Positions 10,676-20,286 of a stretch of 64,000 nucleotides of DNA are shown here, piece by piece (within the stretch, counting starts at the first letter, position 1; each line of letters opens with the position of its first letter). A program made the translations under genes and the position numbers. The stretch is from Flavilitoribacter nigricans DSM 23189 = NBRC 102662 (GTDB taxonomy: Bacteria; Bacteroidota; Bacteroidia; Chitinophagales; Saprospiraceae), in assembly GCF_002646595.1 (NCBI RefSeq), contig NZ_PDUD01000020.1:124001-188000 (forward strand), read 5' to 3'. The notes beneath the pieces are model-generated. The model was not told where the DNA came from. It did not search any database and saw only the letters and a list, made by a program, of their open reading frames with translations.

Positions 10676-11452
10676 TTACACTCCCAGGATCTGCTGTGCG
10701 GCCGGCGAAAGGCGGTTGCGGGTGTCGGCCTGAATATATCTTTTCTGATCCACCTGCTGGGGCTGGTCGGCCCGGCAAAAATAGCTGTGAACGGCCCTCC
10801 GCGGACGATCGGTACTGTTATTGGTACCGCCGTGCCAGGTATGGGAGTTGAAAATGAAGACGGAACCGGCGGGGGCTTCGATCACCACTTCATCGGGATG
10901 AGGGTCCCAGGGATCATCGAGGACATCCTGGGGGAGGTCACCCTGGAGCTGGGTACCCGGTACAATGCGGGTTGCTCCGTTGGCCCGGGAAAAATCATCG
11001 AGCAGCCAGATGGAATTACAGACCTTATATTCTCCGCTCGACACCGCTTCGTGCCAGTCGGCGTGCAGCTTTTGCAAACCTTTGCCCGGTTTGGCCGCCC
11101 GGTAGTTCAAAGAAGATAATTTGAATTGCGGCCCCAGAATGTGAGCCATGGCCGCCAGTACTTTGGGATGGGTATAAAAGATATCGAAAACGGAACCTTT
11201 ATTGACGAGGTCCGCCAGGCGGTCGGCCCCTTCTTCTTTCGGGTGACGGATATAGGGAGAATCCATAAGTTCGGAACCGGCATGTTCTCCTTCTGCCTGT
11301 AACAGGGACTGGAGATGCCGGTTGATGCTGTCCAGCGCATCGTCGTCCAGAAGGCGACCCAGGTTTAAATATCCGTTCTGATCCAGAAATGCTTTTTCTT
11401 CTTTACTGAGGGTGTCCTGCTGCACGCCCATTTGTTCCAATAAGCTTTCCAT
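10676..11452 (-). CDS. Phytanoyl-CoA dioxygenase (PhyH) family protein
   Basis: A 258-residue cytoplasmic Fe(II)/2-oxoglutarate-dependent oxygenase. I take the ATG at 11452 (MESLLEQMGV) as start; an upstream TTG at 11506 is less likely. The iron ligands are the HxD pair His130-Asp132 in LHADWHE and a distal histidine in the HTWHGG motif (204-207). Arg218 or Arg219 is the likely 2-oxoglutarate anchor. Such enzymes hydroxylate small molecules, and many Bacteroidota copies sit near glycan or sulfated-compound genes. The substrate is not evident. It is transcribed alone, with the S41 peptidase gene upstream on the same strand. Confidence 0.88.
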   Translation of the reverse strand: MESLLEQMGVQQDTLSKEEKAFLDQNGYLNLGRLLDDDALDSINRHLQSLLQAEGEHAGSELMDSPYIRHPKEEGADRLADLVNKGSVFDIFYTHPKVLAAMAHILGPQFKLSSLNYRAAKPGKGLQKLHADWHEAVSSGEYKVCNSIWLLDDFSRANGATRIVPGTQLQGDLPQDVLDDPWDPHPDEVVIEAPAGSVFIFNSHTWHGGTNNSTDRPRRAVHSYFCRADQPQQVDQKRYIQADTRNRLSPAAQQILGV

Positions 11453-11533
11453 AATTTCGATTTTTAGTTTTGTACTTGTTGGAAAGACGGCAGTTGAGTG
11501 GAACAATACTTACTGCGGAAGCCGGAAATAAGA

Positions 11534-12763
11534 TCAATTGTCCAACACTTTTTTCAGGTAACGAACGGCGCCTTCCAGCACTTCATCCTCCGGTGTTTCC
11601 GGCCGATCCTCTATTATAAGGTCTGGTTCTACGCCCCGGCCTTCCAGTATCTCCCCGTCGACACGAGCCATATTTACGGCCAGGTACAGGAGATTTTGAT
11701 CGGGCAGTATAAATACCCGCCCGCCGGTAACCGCTCCCGCCGTGGTAGTGCCGATCACTGCCCCGAGTTGGTACTTTCGAAAACCGAAAGCCAGGATCTC
11801 CTTTCCGCTGCGTACGCTTTCGTCCACCAGCAGCACCACCGGTTTTCGCCACTGGGAATCATAGGTGAACGCCTGCCCGTCCCGCCCCCGGAAAGCCATC
11901 ACGGGCACCTGCTGGTTGAAGAGGTTGAGGTATTCGGGATTGGCGCCGCCCCAGCCGCCCCGGAGGTCGAGGATCAGAGCGTCGGCGTCTTTGAGCGTTC
12001 CGAAGAGTACCTGCTCTTTCAATAGTTCATAGTAGCGTTCTCCGGCAAAAGACCAGAGCCGGATGTAGGCCAATTGGTGGGCTTCCTGCGGGATCAGACG
12101 GGCGCTCTGGCGGGAGGCCTCTTCCAGTTCGGCCTGCGGATTGATCAGTTGGGGCGTCACCTGTAATTGCAGCCTTTGTCCGTCCCGGGCAATGGTGAAT
12201 TGATGCTCACCAACTTCCAATTCCTGCAGTTGCGAAAAGCTATACGGTTGGCCGTTTAGCTGGAGCAAAAGGTCGCCTTCGCGAAAGCCCGCTGTTTCCG
12301 CCGGGCTGCCGCTTAGTACACTGCTTACCCGGTAGCCGGATCGGTCGCGCTGGGTGAGCAGTCCGATACTTTTGTAACGGATCTCTTCGTCTCCGAATAG
12401 GTGCTTGACGGCGGGTAAAAAATAGAAGATGGAAGCCAGGTGGTAATAGGCGTCATCGTCATGTGTGTAGAAGGCGGTGTGCGAGGTCTCAAATTCCTGC
12501 AGCATGGTATTCACCAGATCGGGGAGATCCTCTGGCACCGGCTGATCCAGCACCATCGCCCGGTACCGTTGGCGGATCCCGGGAAAGCGGTCGACGATAA
12601 AATTCTCATCGTAGAAATAACGGGCTACCGTATCACAGATAAGGTCCAGTTGCTGCACGGAAGGCACGGTGTCGGTAGGGACATTGCGGAAATTACCGGC
12701 TTGTAGGCCAGTATAAAAAGAGAGTAGCAGTAAAGCTGAGGTAAGAAGTCGGGTCGGGATCAT
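11534..12763 (-). CDS. S41 family peptidase with PDZ domain
   Basis: A 409-residue exported protein starting at the ATG at 12763 (a GTG sits one codon upstream). The signal peptide ends near LQAGN. A helical N-terminal domain is followed by a PDZ-like domain (VSSVLSGSPAETAGFREGDLLL, about residues 147-170) and a tail-specific protease domain. The segment VLLVDESVRSGKEILAFGF holds the serine expected to act as nucleophile, and IGTTTAGAVTGG follows in place of the usual lysine loop. The catalytic lysine is not in its usual sequence, so activity is uncertain. The expected role is C-terminal processing of periplasmic proteins. Confidence 0.87.
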   Translation of the reverse strand: MIPTRLLTSALLLLSFYTGLQAGNFRNVPTDTVPSVQQLDLICDTVARYFYDENFIVDRFPGIRQRYRAMVLDQPVPEDLPDLVNTMLQEFETSHTAFYTHDDDAYYHLASIFYFLPAVKHLFGDEEIRYKSIGLLTQRDRSGYRVSSVLSGSPAETAGFREGDLLLQLNGQPYSFSQLQELEVGEHQFTIARDGQRLQLQVTPQLINPQAELEEASRQSARLIPQEAHQLAYIRLWSFAGERYYELLKEQVLFGTLKDADALILDLRGGWGGANPEYLNLFNQQVPVMAFRGRDGQAFTYDSQWRKPVVLLVDESVRSGKEILAFGFRKYQLGAVIGTTTAGAVTGGRVFILPDQNLLYLAVNMARVDGEILEGRGVEPDLIIEDRPETPEDEVLEGAVRYLKKVLDN

Positions 12764-13127
12764 CACTTTTTAGTCTAAAATTAATCCCTTGCGGGAAATA
12801 TGCGGGATTAGGGTATAAAAAAGGATGCGGCGTCTATATTCCGTAAGGGAAGATCGCAGCTGTTTGCTGACCGAAACGATTTGGGAATTCGGACGGTCAC
12901 AAGCACATCAGGTCAGGAACAAACCACTGTGCGTCGGATACCGGTTATTTTCCCTCTTTCCGGACTATTCGTATATTAAGGTGTGAACCTGGTGATTTGG
13001 TTGCGGAAGTTTCGGCTAAGGCCGCAAAAGCAACGGAATCCCCCAACCATAATCATTTTAAAAAGACGGCGTTTCGATCGTCCGACTTACAGTGGCATAT
13101 TTCTAAAAGGCAAGACAAAATCAACTT
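12763..13127. other. Divergent intergenic region
   Basis: About 360 bases between the minus-strand peptidase and the plus-strand oxidoreductase. It should carry both promoters. I see no clear promoter box, repeat or hairpin in it. Confidence 0.5.
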
Positions 13128-14153
13128 ATGCAAAAAAAAATAGGGATAGGGATCATTGGGACCGGATCGATCGCCGGTGTGCACGTCCAGAGTGTAAAGG
13201 AACTCGAAAATTGCCAGTTACTGGGACTCGCGAGTTCTTCGCGGGAACGGGCGAAAGCCGCTGCAGAGAAGTACGGGGTGCGCGTTTACGAAGATTACCG
13301 GAACCTGTTGAAGAACAACGATATCCAGGCCGTGATCATCTGTACCCACAGCGGTAATCACCTGGAACCAACCCTGGCCGCGGCCGAGGCCGGCAAACAT
13401 GTATTGGTGGAAAAACCCCTGGAAGTAAGCCTGAAAAGAGCCGATCAGATGATCGATGCCTGTCGGGAGGCCGGCGTCAAACTGGGCTGTATTTTTCAGA
13501 ACCGTTTCAGCCCCGATTACCAGCGGCTGAAAGAGGCCGTGACTTCCGGCGCACTGGGGAAGTTAAACCTGGGCAATGCCTATATTAAATGGTACCGCGC
13601 TCCGGAATATTACCGGACCAGTGACTGGAAGGGGACGATCAAGGGCGATGGCGGTGCGGCCCTGATCAATCAGGGTATTCATACCATCGACCTTTTACTG
13701 GACATCATGGGCGATGCGGCCAGCGTATTTGGAAAGGTCCGAACGGTAAAGCACGATATAGAAGGCGAAGACCTGGGCGTAGGGCTGGTTACTTTTCAAT
13801 CCGGAGCCCTGGGTACCATTGAGGGGAGTACGGCCATTACTCCGGGTTATCCCGAAAGGCTGGAAGTCTTCGGAGAAAAAGGGAGTGTGATCCTGGAAGC
13901 GGGAAAGATCATATCCTGGCAGCTCGGCGACGACGAACCGCAGGACGAACCGCAGACCGCCGGGAACGGTTCGGGTGCCTCGGATCCCACGGCCATTGGC
14001 CACGCCCTGCACAAAGCTCAGATCAATGATTTTGTGGAGGCGATCCGGGAAAATCGCGAACCGGCCATTACCGGCCTCTCCGGCCGCAAATCCCTGGAGT
14101 TGATCCTGAAGATCTACGAATCCTCCAAAAGAGGAAAAGAGATCAAACTGTAA
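13128..14153 (+). CDS. Gfo/Idh/MocA family NAD(P)-dependent oxidoreductase
   Basis: A 341-residue cytoplasmic dehydrogenase. The Rossmann motif GIGIIGTGSIAG is at residues 6-17, and the family's EKP motif (VEKPLEV) is at about 95-97, where the lysine serves catalysis. The second half matches the Gfo/Idh/MocA C-terminal domain, with GGAALINQGIHTIDLL carrying the conserved histidine. Family members oxidise or reduce sugars, inositols or their derivatives with NAD(P). It is followed 8 bases later by the convergent amidase gene and has no operon partner, so the substrate is unknown. Confidence 0.92.
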   Translation: MQKKIGIGIIGTGSIAGVHVQSVKELENCQLLGLASSSRERAKAAAEKYGVRVYEDYRNLLKNNDIQAVIICTHSGNHLEPTLAAAEAGKHVLVEKPLEVSLKRADQMIDACREAGVKLGCIFQNRFSPDYQRLKEAVTSGALGKLNLGNAYIKWYRAPEYYRTSDWKGTIKGDGGAALINQGIHTIDLLLDIMGDAASVFGKVRTVKHDIEGEDLGVGLVTFQSGALGTIEGSTAITPGYPERLEVFGEKGSVILEAGKIISWQLGDDEPQDEPQTAGNGSGASDPTAIGHALHKAQINDFVEAIRENREPAITGLSGRKSLELILKIYESSKRGKEIKL

Positions 14154-14161
14154 ACACGCGC

Positions 14162-15694
14162 CTAATTTTCCGGAGGATGCCGGTGCCGGGTGCCCTGCTC
14201 GTAGGCATACGTCAATCCGACGAGCGTCGGCTCCGCGAACATCCGGCCCAGGAACTGCAGACCGGCCGGCAATCCCGCTGCGGTGAATCCCATTGGTACC
14301 GTAAACGCCGGTTGCCCGGTATGGGGAGCAATGATCTGGCTGTTATCACCCCGGTATTCCTCGTTGAAAGCATCGATACGGGCCGGGGGATGATTCCAGG
14401 AAGGATAGACGATCGCGTCCAGTTGGAGCGAATCCATCTCCCGCTCGATGGCTTCGCGAAAGGCGATCCGCCGGCTGTCCGTAAAGGGATCCAGGCAGGG
14501 GATCTCGGGATCCTGGGAACGGCCCGCCGCATCCACAAAACGGGCCAGTCCGTTGCGGGCGTATTCCGATCTGGTCCCGATCCGAATGATATCTTCCAGC
14601 GTTTTTAGGGTATCACGCTGCACGTAAGTCGCCAGAAAATCCTCAATATCGCCTCTGAATTCAGCGCACCACTGATTCTGCCTCAATGCAGAAAAGTCCG
14701 GTACTTCCACCGGATCCACCACGGTGGCTCCCAGCTTTTGCAGATCGGTCAGTGCAGCCTCAAAAAGACTTGCGATCTCCGGATTGGGATCGTCATCGCT
14801 CAAAATGCGCAGTACGCCGATACGTGCTCCCTGCAGAGCATCCTGTTGTAAAAACCGGGTATAATCTTCCGGTATCTGGTCGGCACCATACTGGGTTAGG
14901 GGATCAGCGGGATCCGGCCCGGCCATCACTTCCATTACCCGGGTGGCGTCGGCTACCGTCCGACACATCGGCCCAACAACATCATTACGCAGATAAAGCG
15001 GTACAATGGCCGACCGGCTGATGAGGCCAAGGGTAGTTCGGAAACCGACCAGCGCACAGTGGGAAGAGGGACCCCGGATCGAATTTCCGGTATCCGTGCC
15101 GAGTCCGATCGCCCCCATATTGGCCGCTACGGCCGCCGCAGTACCTCCACTGGACCCCGCGGGTACCCGACCGGTATCGTAGGGGTTATGCGTAGTGCCG
15201 GCGGTGGAACTTTCGGTGTGTTTCGGACTAAATGCCCACTCGGCCATATTGGATTTGGCCAGGATGATCGCTCCGGCTTCAACCAGTTTACGGATGATAA
15301 AGGCATCTTCTTCCGGGATGTAATTTTGCAGGGCCAGCGCACCGGCCGTTGTCGGCATGCCCCGGGTATTGATATTGTCCTTCACGATCAGCGGAATGCC
15401 GTGTAGAGGCCGTAACTGGCCGCTGGCCGCAAATTCTGCGTCCAGGTTTTTAGCGGCTTCCAGGGCATCCGGGTTAATGTAAGTCAGTGCATTCAGCTCA
15501 CCATTCAGACTATCGATCCGGCTGAGATAAGCCCGGACGAGGTCTTCACTGGTATAGGTGCCGTTGCGGTAAGCTGCGTGGATCTCCTCCACGGTAAGCT
15601 CCCGAAGGTCGACGGGAACCTCGGATGCGGATTTACAGCCCATGCCGGCGAAGATTAAAAAAATACAGATTGGAATAAAAATGCGGTGGCTCAT
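14162..15694 (-). CDS. Amidase-signature family lipoprotein
   Basis: A 510-residue exported amidase. The lipobox Cys is at residue 20 (FAGMGC), so the enzyme is probably tethered in the periplasm. The amidase-signature triad is present: Lys105 in IVKDNINT, a serine of the AGSSGG motif (181/182), and Ser205 in GTDTGNSIRGPS. GNSIRGP varies slightly from the usual GGSIRIP. Family members hydrolyse amide bonds of amino-acid amides, peptides or acyl amides. Export is less common than the cytoplasmic GatA form and argues for a catabolic role. It is convergent with the oxidoreductase gene. Confidence 0.92.
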   Translation of the reverse strand: MSHRIFIPICIFLIFAGMGCKSASEVPVDLRELTVEEIHAAYRNGTYTSEDLVRAYLSRIDSLNGELNALTYINPDALEAAKNLDAEFAASGQLRPLHGIPLIVKDNINTRGMPTTAGALALQNYIPEEDAFIIRKLVEAGAIILAKSNMAEWAFSPKHTESSTAGTTHNPYDTGRVPAGSSGGTAAAVAANMGAIGLGTDTGNSIRGPSSHCALVGFRTTLGLISRSAIVPLYLRNDVVGPMCRTVADATRVMEVMAGPDPADPLTQYGADQIPEDYTRFLQQDALQGARIGVLRILSDDDPNPEIASLFEAALTDLQKLGATVVDPVEVPDFSALRQNQWCAEFRGDIEDFLATYVQRDTLKTLEDIIRIGTRSEYARNGLARFVDAAGRSQDPEIPCLDPFTDSRRIAFREAIEREMDSLQLDAIVYPSWNHPPARIDAFNEEYRGDNSQIIAPHTGQPAFTVPMGFTAAGLPAGLQFLGRMFAEPTLVGLTYAYEQGTRHRHPPEN

Positions 15695-15843
15695 AGTAAT
15701 AGTGGTGTGCAGAATACATTAAAAGGTGGAAGATAAACAATCCGGCTAATTTTCCGGAATAGGAAATTTCATTTTGACGAACAAAGTCCGGAAGATCCAA
15801 GTTTCAGGTTTATCTATTACATCCCAAACCCAAAAGACCATAA

Positions 15844-16836
15844 ATGAAATCATTTCTTGCTACACATCTACCCGATGGTATCCTGGCTACGGTCGGCAAA
15901 ACTCCGCTGGTGAGTTTAAAGAAATTATTCCCGGGAACAGGGGTAAAGCTATACGGGAAATCAGAATATCTGAACCCCGGCGGGAGCATCAAGGATCGTA
16001 CGGCCCTCAATATGCTGACTACCGCTCTGGCCGAAGGCAAACTTCGCCGGGGAGATACCGTCATCGAGAGCAGTTCCGGTAATATGGCTATCGGGCTGGC
16101 TCAGGCCTGCCTGTACTTTGGCCTCCGACTTATAGTAGTGGTGGATCCCAAACTGAACAAACAAACCGAGTCTATACTACGGACCTACGGAGCCCGCATT
16201 GAATATGTGCGAAAGCCCGATAAAGTGGGCGGATATCTCTCCGCCCGGCTGAACCGGGTAAAAGAATTGTTGAAAAGTACTCCCCGCAGTTTCTGGACCA
16301 ATCAATACAGCAACCCGGATAATCCCCGCACCCACGAACAGACGATGGCGGAGATCGCCGACGAGCTGAACGGAAAAGTGGATTACATCTTTGTCGCCAC
16401 CAGTACCTGCGGCACCCTGATGGGCTGCGCCGAATATGTACATCGTAACGGGCTCACTACCCGGGTGATCGGAGTGGACGCCGTGGGCAGTGTAATCTTC
16501 GGAACTCCGGAAGGGGAAAGATTGATACCCGGCCACGGCGCCGGCCGACCCTCGGCCTTTTTAAAGAAAGACCGGATCGCGGAGGCCATCCACATCACCG
16601 ATGAAGAGTGTATCGCCGGCTGCCATCAGTTACTGCGCAGGGAAGCCCTGCTTTGCGGCGGCTCCTCGGGAGCCATTGTTTCCGCCTTTGAAAAATATCT
16701 GCCCCGCATCCCGAGAGGCGCCGTTTGTGTGCTGATGCTCTGTGATCGCGGAGAACGTTACCTGGATACGATATATAATGAAGGCTGGGTGGCCCAACAT
16801 TTCCCCCGGCAAAGCTCCGAACTGCAACGTGCCTAA
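15844..16836 (+). CDS. SbnA-like PLP-dependent synthase (cysteine synthase family)
   Basis: A 330-residue fold-II PLP enzyme. The PLP lysine is Lys50 in NPGGSIKDRTA, the substrate loop is SSSGNMAIG, and the phosphate-binding loop is TSTCGTLMG, which resembles SbnA more than ordinary CysK. SbnA joins O-phosphoserine and glutamate to make N-(1-amino-1-carboxyl-2-ethyl)-glutamate, the first step to L-2,3-diaminopropionate in staphyloferrin B synthesis. The gene heads a three-gene run with a flavin/NAD-binding protein (25 bases downstream) and a fold-III decarboxylase. No SbnB homologue is visible. Assignment as SbnA-like rather than cysteine synthase rests on the loop and the neighbours. Confidence 0.82.
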   Translation: MKSFLATHLPDGILATVGKTPLVSLKKLFPGTGVKLYGKSEYLNPGGSIKDRTALNMLTTALAEGKLRRGDTVIESSSGNMAIGLAQACLYFGLRLIVVVDPKLNKQTESILRTYGARIEYVRKPDKVGGYLSARLNRVKELLKSTPRSFWTNQYSNPDNPRTHEQTMAEIADELNGKVDYIFVATSTCGTLMGCAEYVHRNGLTTRVIGVDAVGSVIFGTPEGERLIPGHGAGRPSAFLKKDRIAEAIHITDEECIAGCHQLLRREALLCGGSSGAIVSAFEKYLPRIPRGAVCVLMLCDRGERYLDTIYNEGWVAQHFPRQSSELQRA

Positions 16837-16861
16837 CCAAATACCCGAAACCAATAGTACC

Positions 16862-18748
16862 ATGACGCTCAACAGCTTAAAGCTTTATCCTTCGAACGAA
16901 CATTATGACACTACCTCTGATCCCGAAGAAATGGCCTACCATATCGCTATCATCGGCGGCGGCCCCAAAGGGCTCTATGGCCTGGAACGGCTGCTGGCAT
17001 TTTTTAAAGCCGAACCGCCCGCCCTGCCGGTAGCCATCCATATTTTCAATCGCTCTCCATTTATCGGAGCGGGAGATGTGTACCGGCCCGACCAGCCGGA
17101 ATATCTCATGATGAACTACAGTAACGATTACATCAATATGTGGCCCGGTGACGGCCCGTCTCCGGTGGTCCCGCAACCGCAGTCGTTCACCGAATGGCTG
17201 GAAAAGAATCAGGAAGAAGCGGCTGTGCCCGATGCCTGCGCAAAACGTGCGCTGGTCGGCGCTTACCTGATGGACGGTTTTGAACAGCTACGTCAGAACT
17301 GTCCGGAAAATGTCCAAATCCACACCCACGAGGGAGAGGTCACGGATGTGATCCCCGAAGGGGAGGTCTACCGGCTGGAACTGGAAAATGCTTCCGGCCG
17401 CTCGGTATTAGACCAGCCGTTTGCCCAGCTATTTTTAACCACCGGCCATCCCAAACCCCATTCCGGTTTTACCGAACTGGAATCCGAACCTACAGCCCGG
17501 CAGCATTTAGCCAACCATCTTATTCAGGCGGTGTATCCGGTAGAGAAACAACTGGCTGAGATCCGGCCCCAGGAAAATGTTCTGGTCAAAGGACTCGGGC
17601 TCACCTTTATCGATGCCGTTCTGGCGCTGACGGAGGGTAGGGGCGGACAGTTTACCGAGACTTCGGAAGTTGGCCTGATCTACCATCCCTCGGGCCGGGA
17701 ACCGCATAAGATCTATCCTTATTCACGCTCCGGCCTGCCGATGTTCCCCCGGCAAAGTAGTCTGCGGGAGCCCCAGGCCGATTTGTTCTATTTCAAGCGC
17801 GAAAAACTGGAAGAACAATTTAAGGATCAGCCCAAGATCGATTTCAAAACCGAACTGCTGCCCCTGATCGATCGGGAGATCATTATCCGCTACTACCGGG
17901 TACTGTTCCGGAAGCACGGTGAGACGCTCGAATTGAGCGATGATTTCGACCGGGTCCGGGCGCAGATCGACACCTTCCACCGAACGCACCCTGCCGAAAA
18001 GCCATTTAGTCTGGATAATCTGCTGACGGCTTTACCGCAACCGGCTCTGGGATTGCACCAGTCCTTTGTCAACCAGCTGGACAACACCCTGGAGGCGGCC
18101 CGGCAAGGAAAGGAACACAGCCCACTGGCCGCAGCCGTAGCCACCTGGCGGGATATCAGTCCGGTATTCAACGATTTTTATTCCTTCGGTCGACTGAGTC
18201 CGGACGGCCAACGGGAATTCCTGGAAAAATATGCCGGTCATTTCAATCGCCTGGCTTACGGCCCGCCGATCGTGAATCTGGAGAAGATCCGGGCCATTGC
18301 CGCCGCGGGTATTCTGGATTTTAGTTTTGCCCGGTCACCCGAGATCGAGTTCCGTCCGGAACTGGATTGCTTTATGATCAGCCATCCTTTTCATCCCCTG
18401 CATACGACGGCTTACTACTGGCTGGATGCCCGCATTCCCAAGGTGCAGCTCAGCCGGGATGTTTCAAAACTGTACCGGAATATGCAGGAACGGGGGATGA
18501 TCCGGAAATACCATAATACGGACGGTCAGACTACTTTTTGTCCGGGCTGTATGGACCTGGATCACGCCGGTCATCCACGGGACATCCGGGGCCGCTCTCA
18601 GGAACGGATCACGGCTTACGGCACGCCGACCGAAGGCGTTACCTACGATAACGATACCCTTTCCCGGCAGCGGAATGATTTCGCGAGCGAATGGGCAAAA
18701 GGTATTTGCAAGCGCATCAATGCAGAGGCTTCGGCCAATCAAAGATAG
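16862..18748 (+). CDS. FAD/NAD(P)-binding protein (NAD_binding_9-like)
   Basis: A 628-residue soluble protein. I choose the ATG at 16862, just after the synthase gene. A dinucleotide-binding motif AIIGGGPKGLYGLERL is at residues 29-44, followed by the stretch NRSPFIGAGDVYRPDQPEYL found in large FAD/NAD(P)-binding proteins of natural-product loci. A second motif, VLVKGLGLTFIDAVLAL, looks like the NAD(P)-side nucleotide site. It probably carries out a redox step on the intermediate made by the upstream synthase, perhaps replacing the missing SbnB-type dehydrogenase. That role is inference. The 71-base gap to the next gene contains a hairpin. Confidence 0.75.
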   Translation: MTLNSLKLYPSNEHYDTTSDPEEMAYHIAIIGGGPKGLYGLERLLAFFKAEPPALPVAIHIFNRSPFIGAGDVYRPDQPEYLMMNYSNDYINMWPGDGPSPVVPQPQSFTEWLEKNQEEAAVPDACAKRALVGAYLMDGFEQLRQNCPENVQIHTHEGEVTDVIPEGEVYRLELENASGRSVLDQPFAQLFLTTGHPKPHSGFTELESEPTARQHLANHLIQAVYPVEKQLAEIRPQENVLVKGLGLTFIDAVLALTEGRGGQFTETSEVGLIYHPSGREPHKIYPYSRSGLPMFPRQSSLREPQADLFYFKREKLEEQFKDQPKIDFKTELLPLIDREIIIRYYRVLFRKHGETLELSDDFDRVRAQIDTFHRTHPAEKPFSLDNLLTALPQPALGLHQSFVNQLDNTLEAARQGKEHSPLAAAVATWRDISPVFNDFYSFGRLSPDGQREFLEKYAGHFNRLAYGPPIVNLEKIRAIAAAGILDFSFARSPEIEFRPELDCFMISHPFHPLHTTAYYWLDARIPKVQLSRDVSKLYRNMQERGMIRKYHNTDGQTTFCPGCMDLDHAGHPRDIRGRSQERITAYGTPTEGVTYDNDTLSRQRNDFASEWAKGICKRINAEASANQR

Positions 18749-18761
18749 GAAACAAACCGGT

Positions 18762-18795
18762 GGCCGGCTGCCCGATCTGAAGACAGCAGCCGGCC
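18762..18795 (+). repeat. Intra-operon hairpin
   Basis: A perfect 10-base inverted repeat, GGCCGGCTGC and GCAGCCGGCC, with a 14-base loop. It lies between the flavoprotein and decarboxylase genes. No U-run follows, so it is more likely an mRNA-stabilising or partial-attenuation structure than a full terminator. Confidence 0.55.
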
Positions 18796-18819
18796 CGACA
18801 TTTCAAATCTCTCAATGAC

Positions 18820-20286
18820 ATGCAAAAAACAAGCGATATTACACTTTCACCGGGAACCAGTGCCACCTATTTACCACCATTAAAAGCTTTGACCGCCCCC
18901 TGGATCAACCGCTTACTGGAGGATCCGGAGCGGATCCGCCGTCAGATGGACGAACACGGATCTCCGCTCAATATCCATTGTCTGGAACCCTTCGCCCGGA
19001 ACTATCGGGAGTATGCAGAAGTTTTTGAAGATCATCAGCTCCGGCACCTGGTCCTCTTCGCACGTAAGGCCAATAAATGTCAGGCCTTTGTAGAGGCTGC
19101 ATCCCGGTTGGGTTTCGGCGTGGATACCGCCAGTTTCCGCGAACTTCAGCAATGCCTCCAGCTGGGATGCGACCCGCAGCGACTGGTTTATACCGCAGCG
19201 ATTAAAGACCGGCGCTCTGTTTATCTGGCGGTACAACACGGCGTTTCCATCATACTGGATAATGTGGACGAATGTATGCTGGTGAAACAGGTGGCCGAAG
19301 ACCTCGGAAAGCCGGCAGTAGTCGGCTTGCGGATCAGTGGCTTCCACGTGGATGGAAAAAAACTGTACAGCCGGTTCGGCTTTGATATTGATAAGGTGGA
19401 AAGCGTGATCCGTAGAGTTTTCCCTACGGAAAAATCCCGTCAACTGATGGATTACCGGGGGCTGCATTTTCACCTGGATGGCTATTCTTCCAATCAGCGC
19501 GGAGTGGCTATGCACGCCGCTATGGATCTGGCCTTTAAATTACAAAACTACCAGTTGAATACTCAGTTTATTGATATTGGTGGGGGCCTGCTGATGAATT
19601 ACCTGGAAAAGCAATCCCAGTTGGAAGCGTTCGAAAAATCCCTGAAATTAGCGCTCAGGGAAGAACGCCTGCCGCTCACCTTCAACAATGACGGATTGGG
19701 ATACGAAATGATCGACGGAGAATTACACGGCAAGCTGAAAGTCTATCCCTATTTCAACCACAACCCCCGCTCGGTTTTTCTGAATGATATCCTGAATGTG
19801 ACGAACAGCGCCGGGGTTAGCGTTTCGGCCCGCGCCCGTGCCATGGACCTGGAAGTAAGGATGGAACCGGGCCGTTCCCTGCTGGACCAAACCGGTGTGA
19901 CAGTGGCCCGGGTGGCCCACCGAAAAGTGGACAGCCGTGGCGATCTACTGGTCGGACTGGAAATGAACATGACCCAGATGTATAGTTCCAGCGCAGATTT
20001 TCTACTGGACCCGATCGTTATCAACCAAAATAAGAAACCGGGACAAAAAGGTATTGGGGCCTACTTTACCGGCGCTTACTGCCTGGAGCGGGATGTACTG
20101 CTGAAGCGGAAGATCCAGCTGGATCAGATACCGTCCGTGGGAGATCTGGTAGTATTTCTGAACACCGCCGGTTACATGATGCACTTTTTTGAATCCGAAG
20201 CGCATTTGTTCGAATTAGCGAGCAATCTGGTTTTTGACGTGAAGCGGGAAAGTTTTACGCTGGATGGAGATGCTTCACTTGCCTAA
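18820..20286 (+). CDS. Fold-III PLP-dependent decarboxylase (Y4yA/SbnH-like)
   Basis: A 488-residue enzyme of the alanine racemase/ornithine-diaminopimelate decarboxylase fold. The PLP lysine is Lys83 in LFARKANK, the phosphate loop is DIGGGLL, and the C-terminal motif MEPGRSLLDQTG matches the EPGR signature. The protein is longer than LysA and resembles the Y4yA group known from a rhizobial plasmid locus that also has a cysteine-synthase-like gene. SbnH of staphyloferrin B synthesis has the same fold and decarboxylates a diaminopropionate adduct, which fits the upstream SbnA-like gene. Its last 12 bases overlap the convergent LytTR gene. Confidence 0.82.
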   Translation: MQKTSDITLSPGTSATYLPPLKALTAPWINRLLEDPERIRRQMDEHGSPLNIHCLEPFARNYREYAEVFEDHQLRHLVLFARKANKCQAFVEAASRLGFGVDTASFRELQQCLQLGCDPQRLVYTAAIKDRRSVYLAVQHGVSIILDNVDECMLVKQVAEDLGKPAVVGLRISGFHVDGKKLYSRFGFDIDKVESVIRRVFPTEKSRQLMDYRGLHFHLDGYSSNQRGVAMHAAMDLAFKLQNYQLNTQFIDIGGGLLMNYLEKQSQLEAFEKSLKLALREERLPLTFNNDGLGYEMIDGELHGKLKVYPYFNHNPRSVFLNDILNVTNSAGVSVSARARAMDLEVRMEPGRSLLDQTGVTVARVAHRKVDSRGDLLVGLEMNMTQMYSSSADFLLDPIVINQNKKPGQKGIGAYFTGAYCLERDVLLKRKIQLDQIPSVGDLVVFLNTAGYMMHFFESEAHLFELASNLVFDVKRESFTLDGDASLA

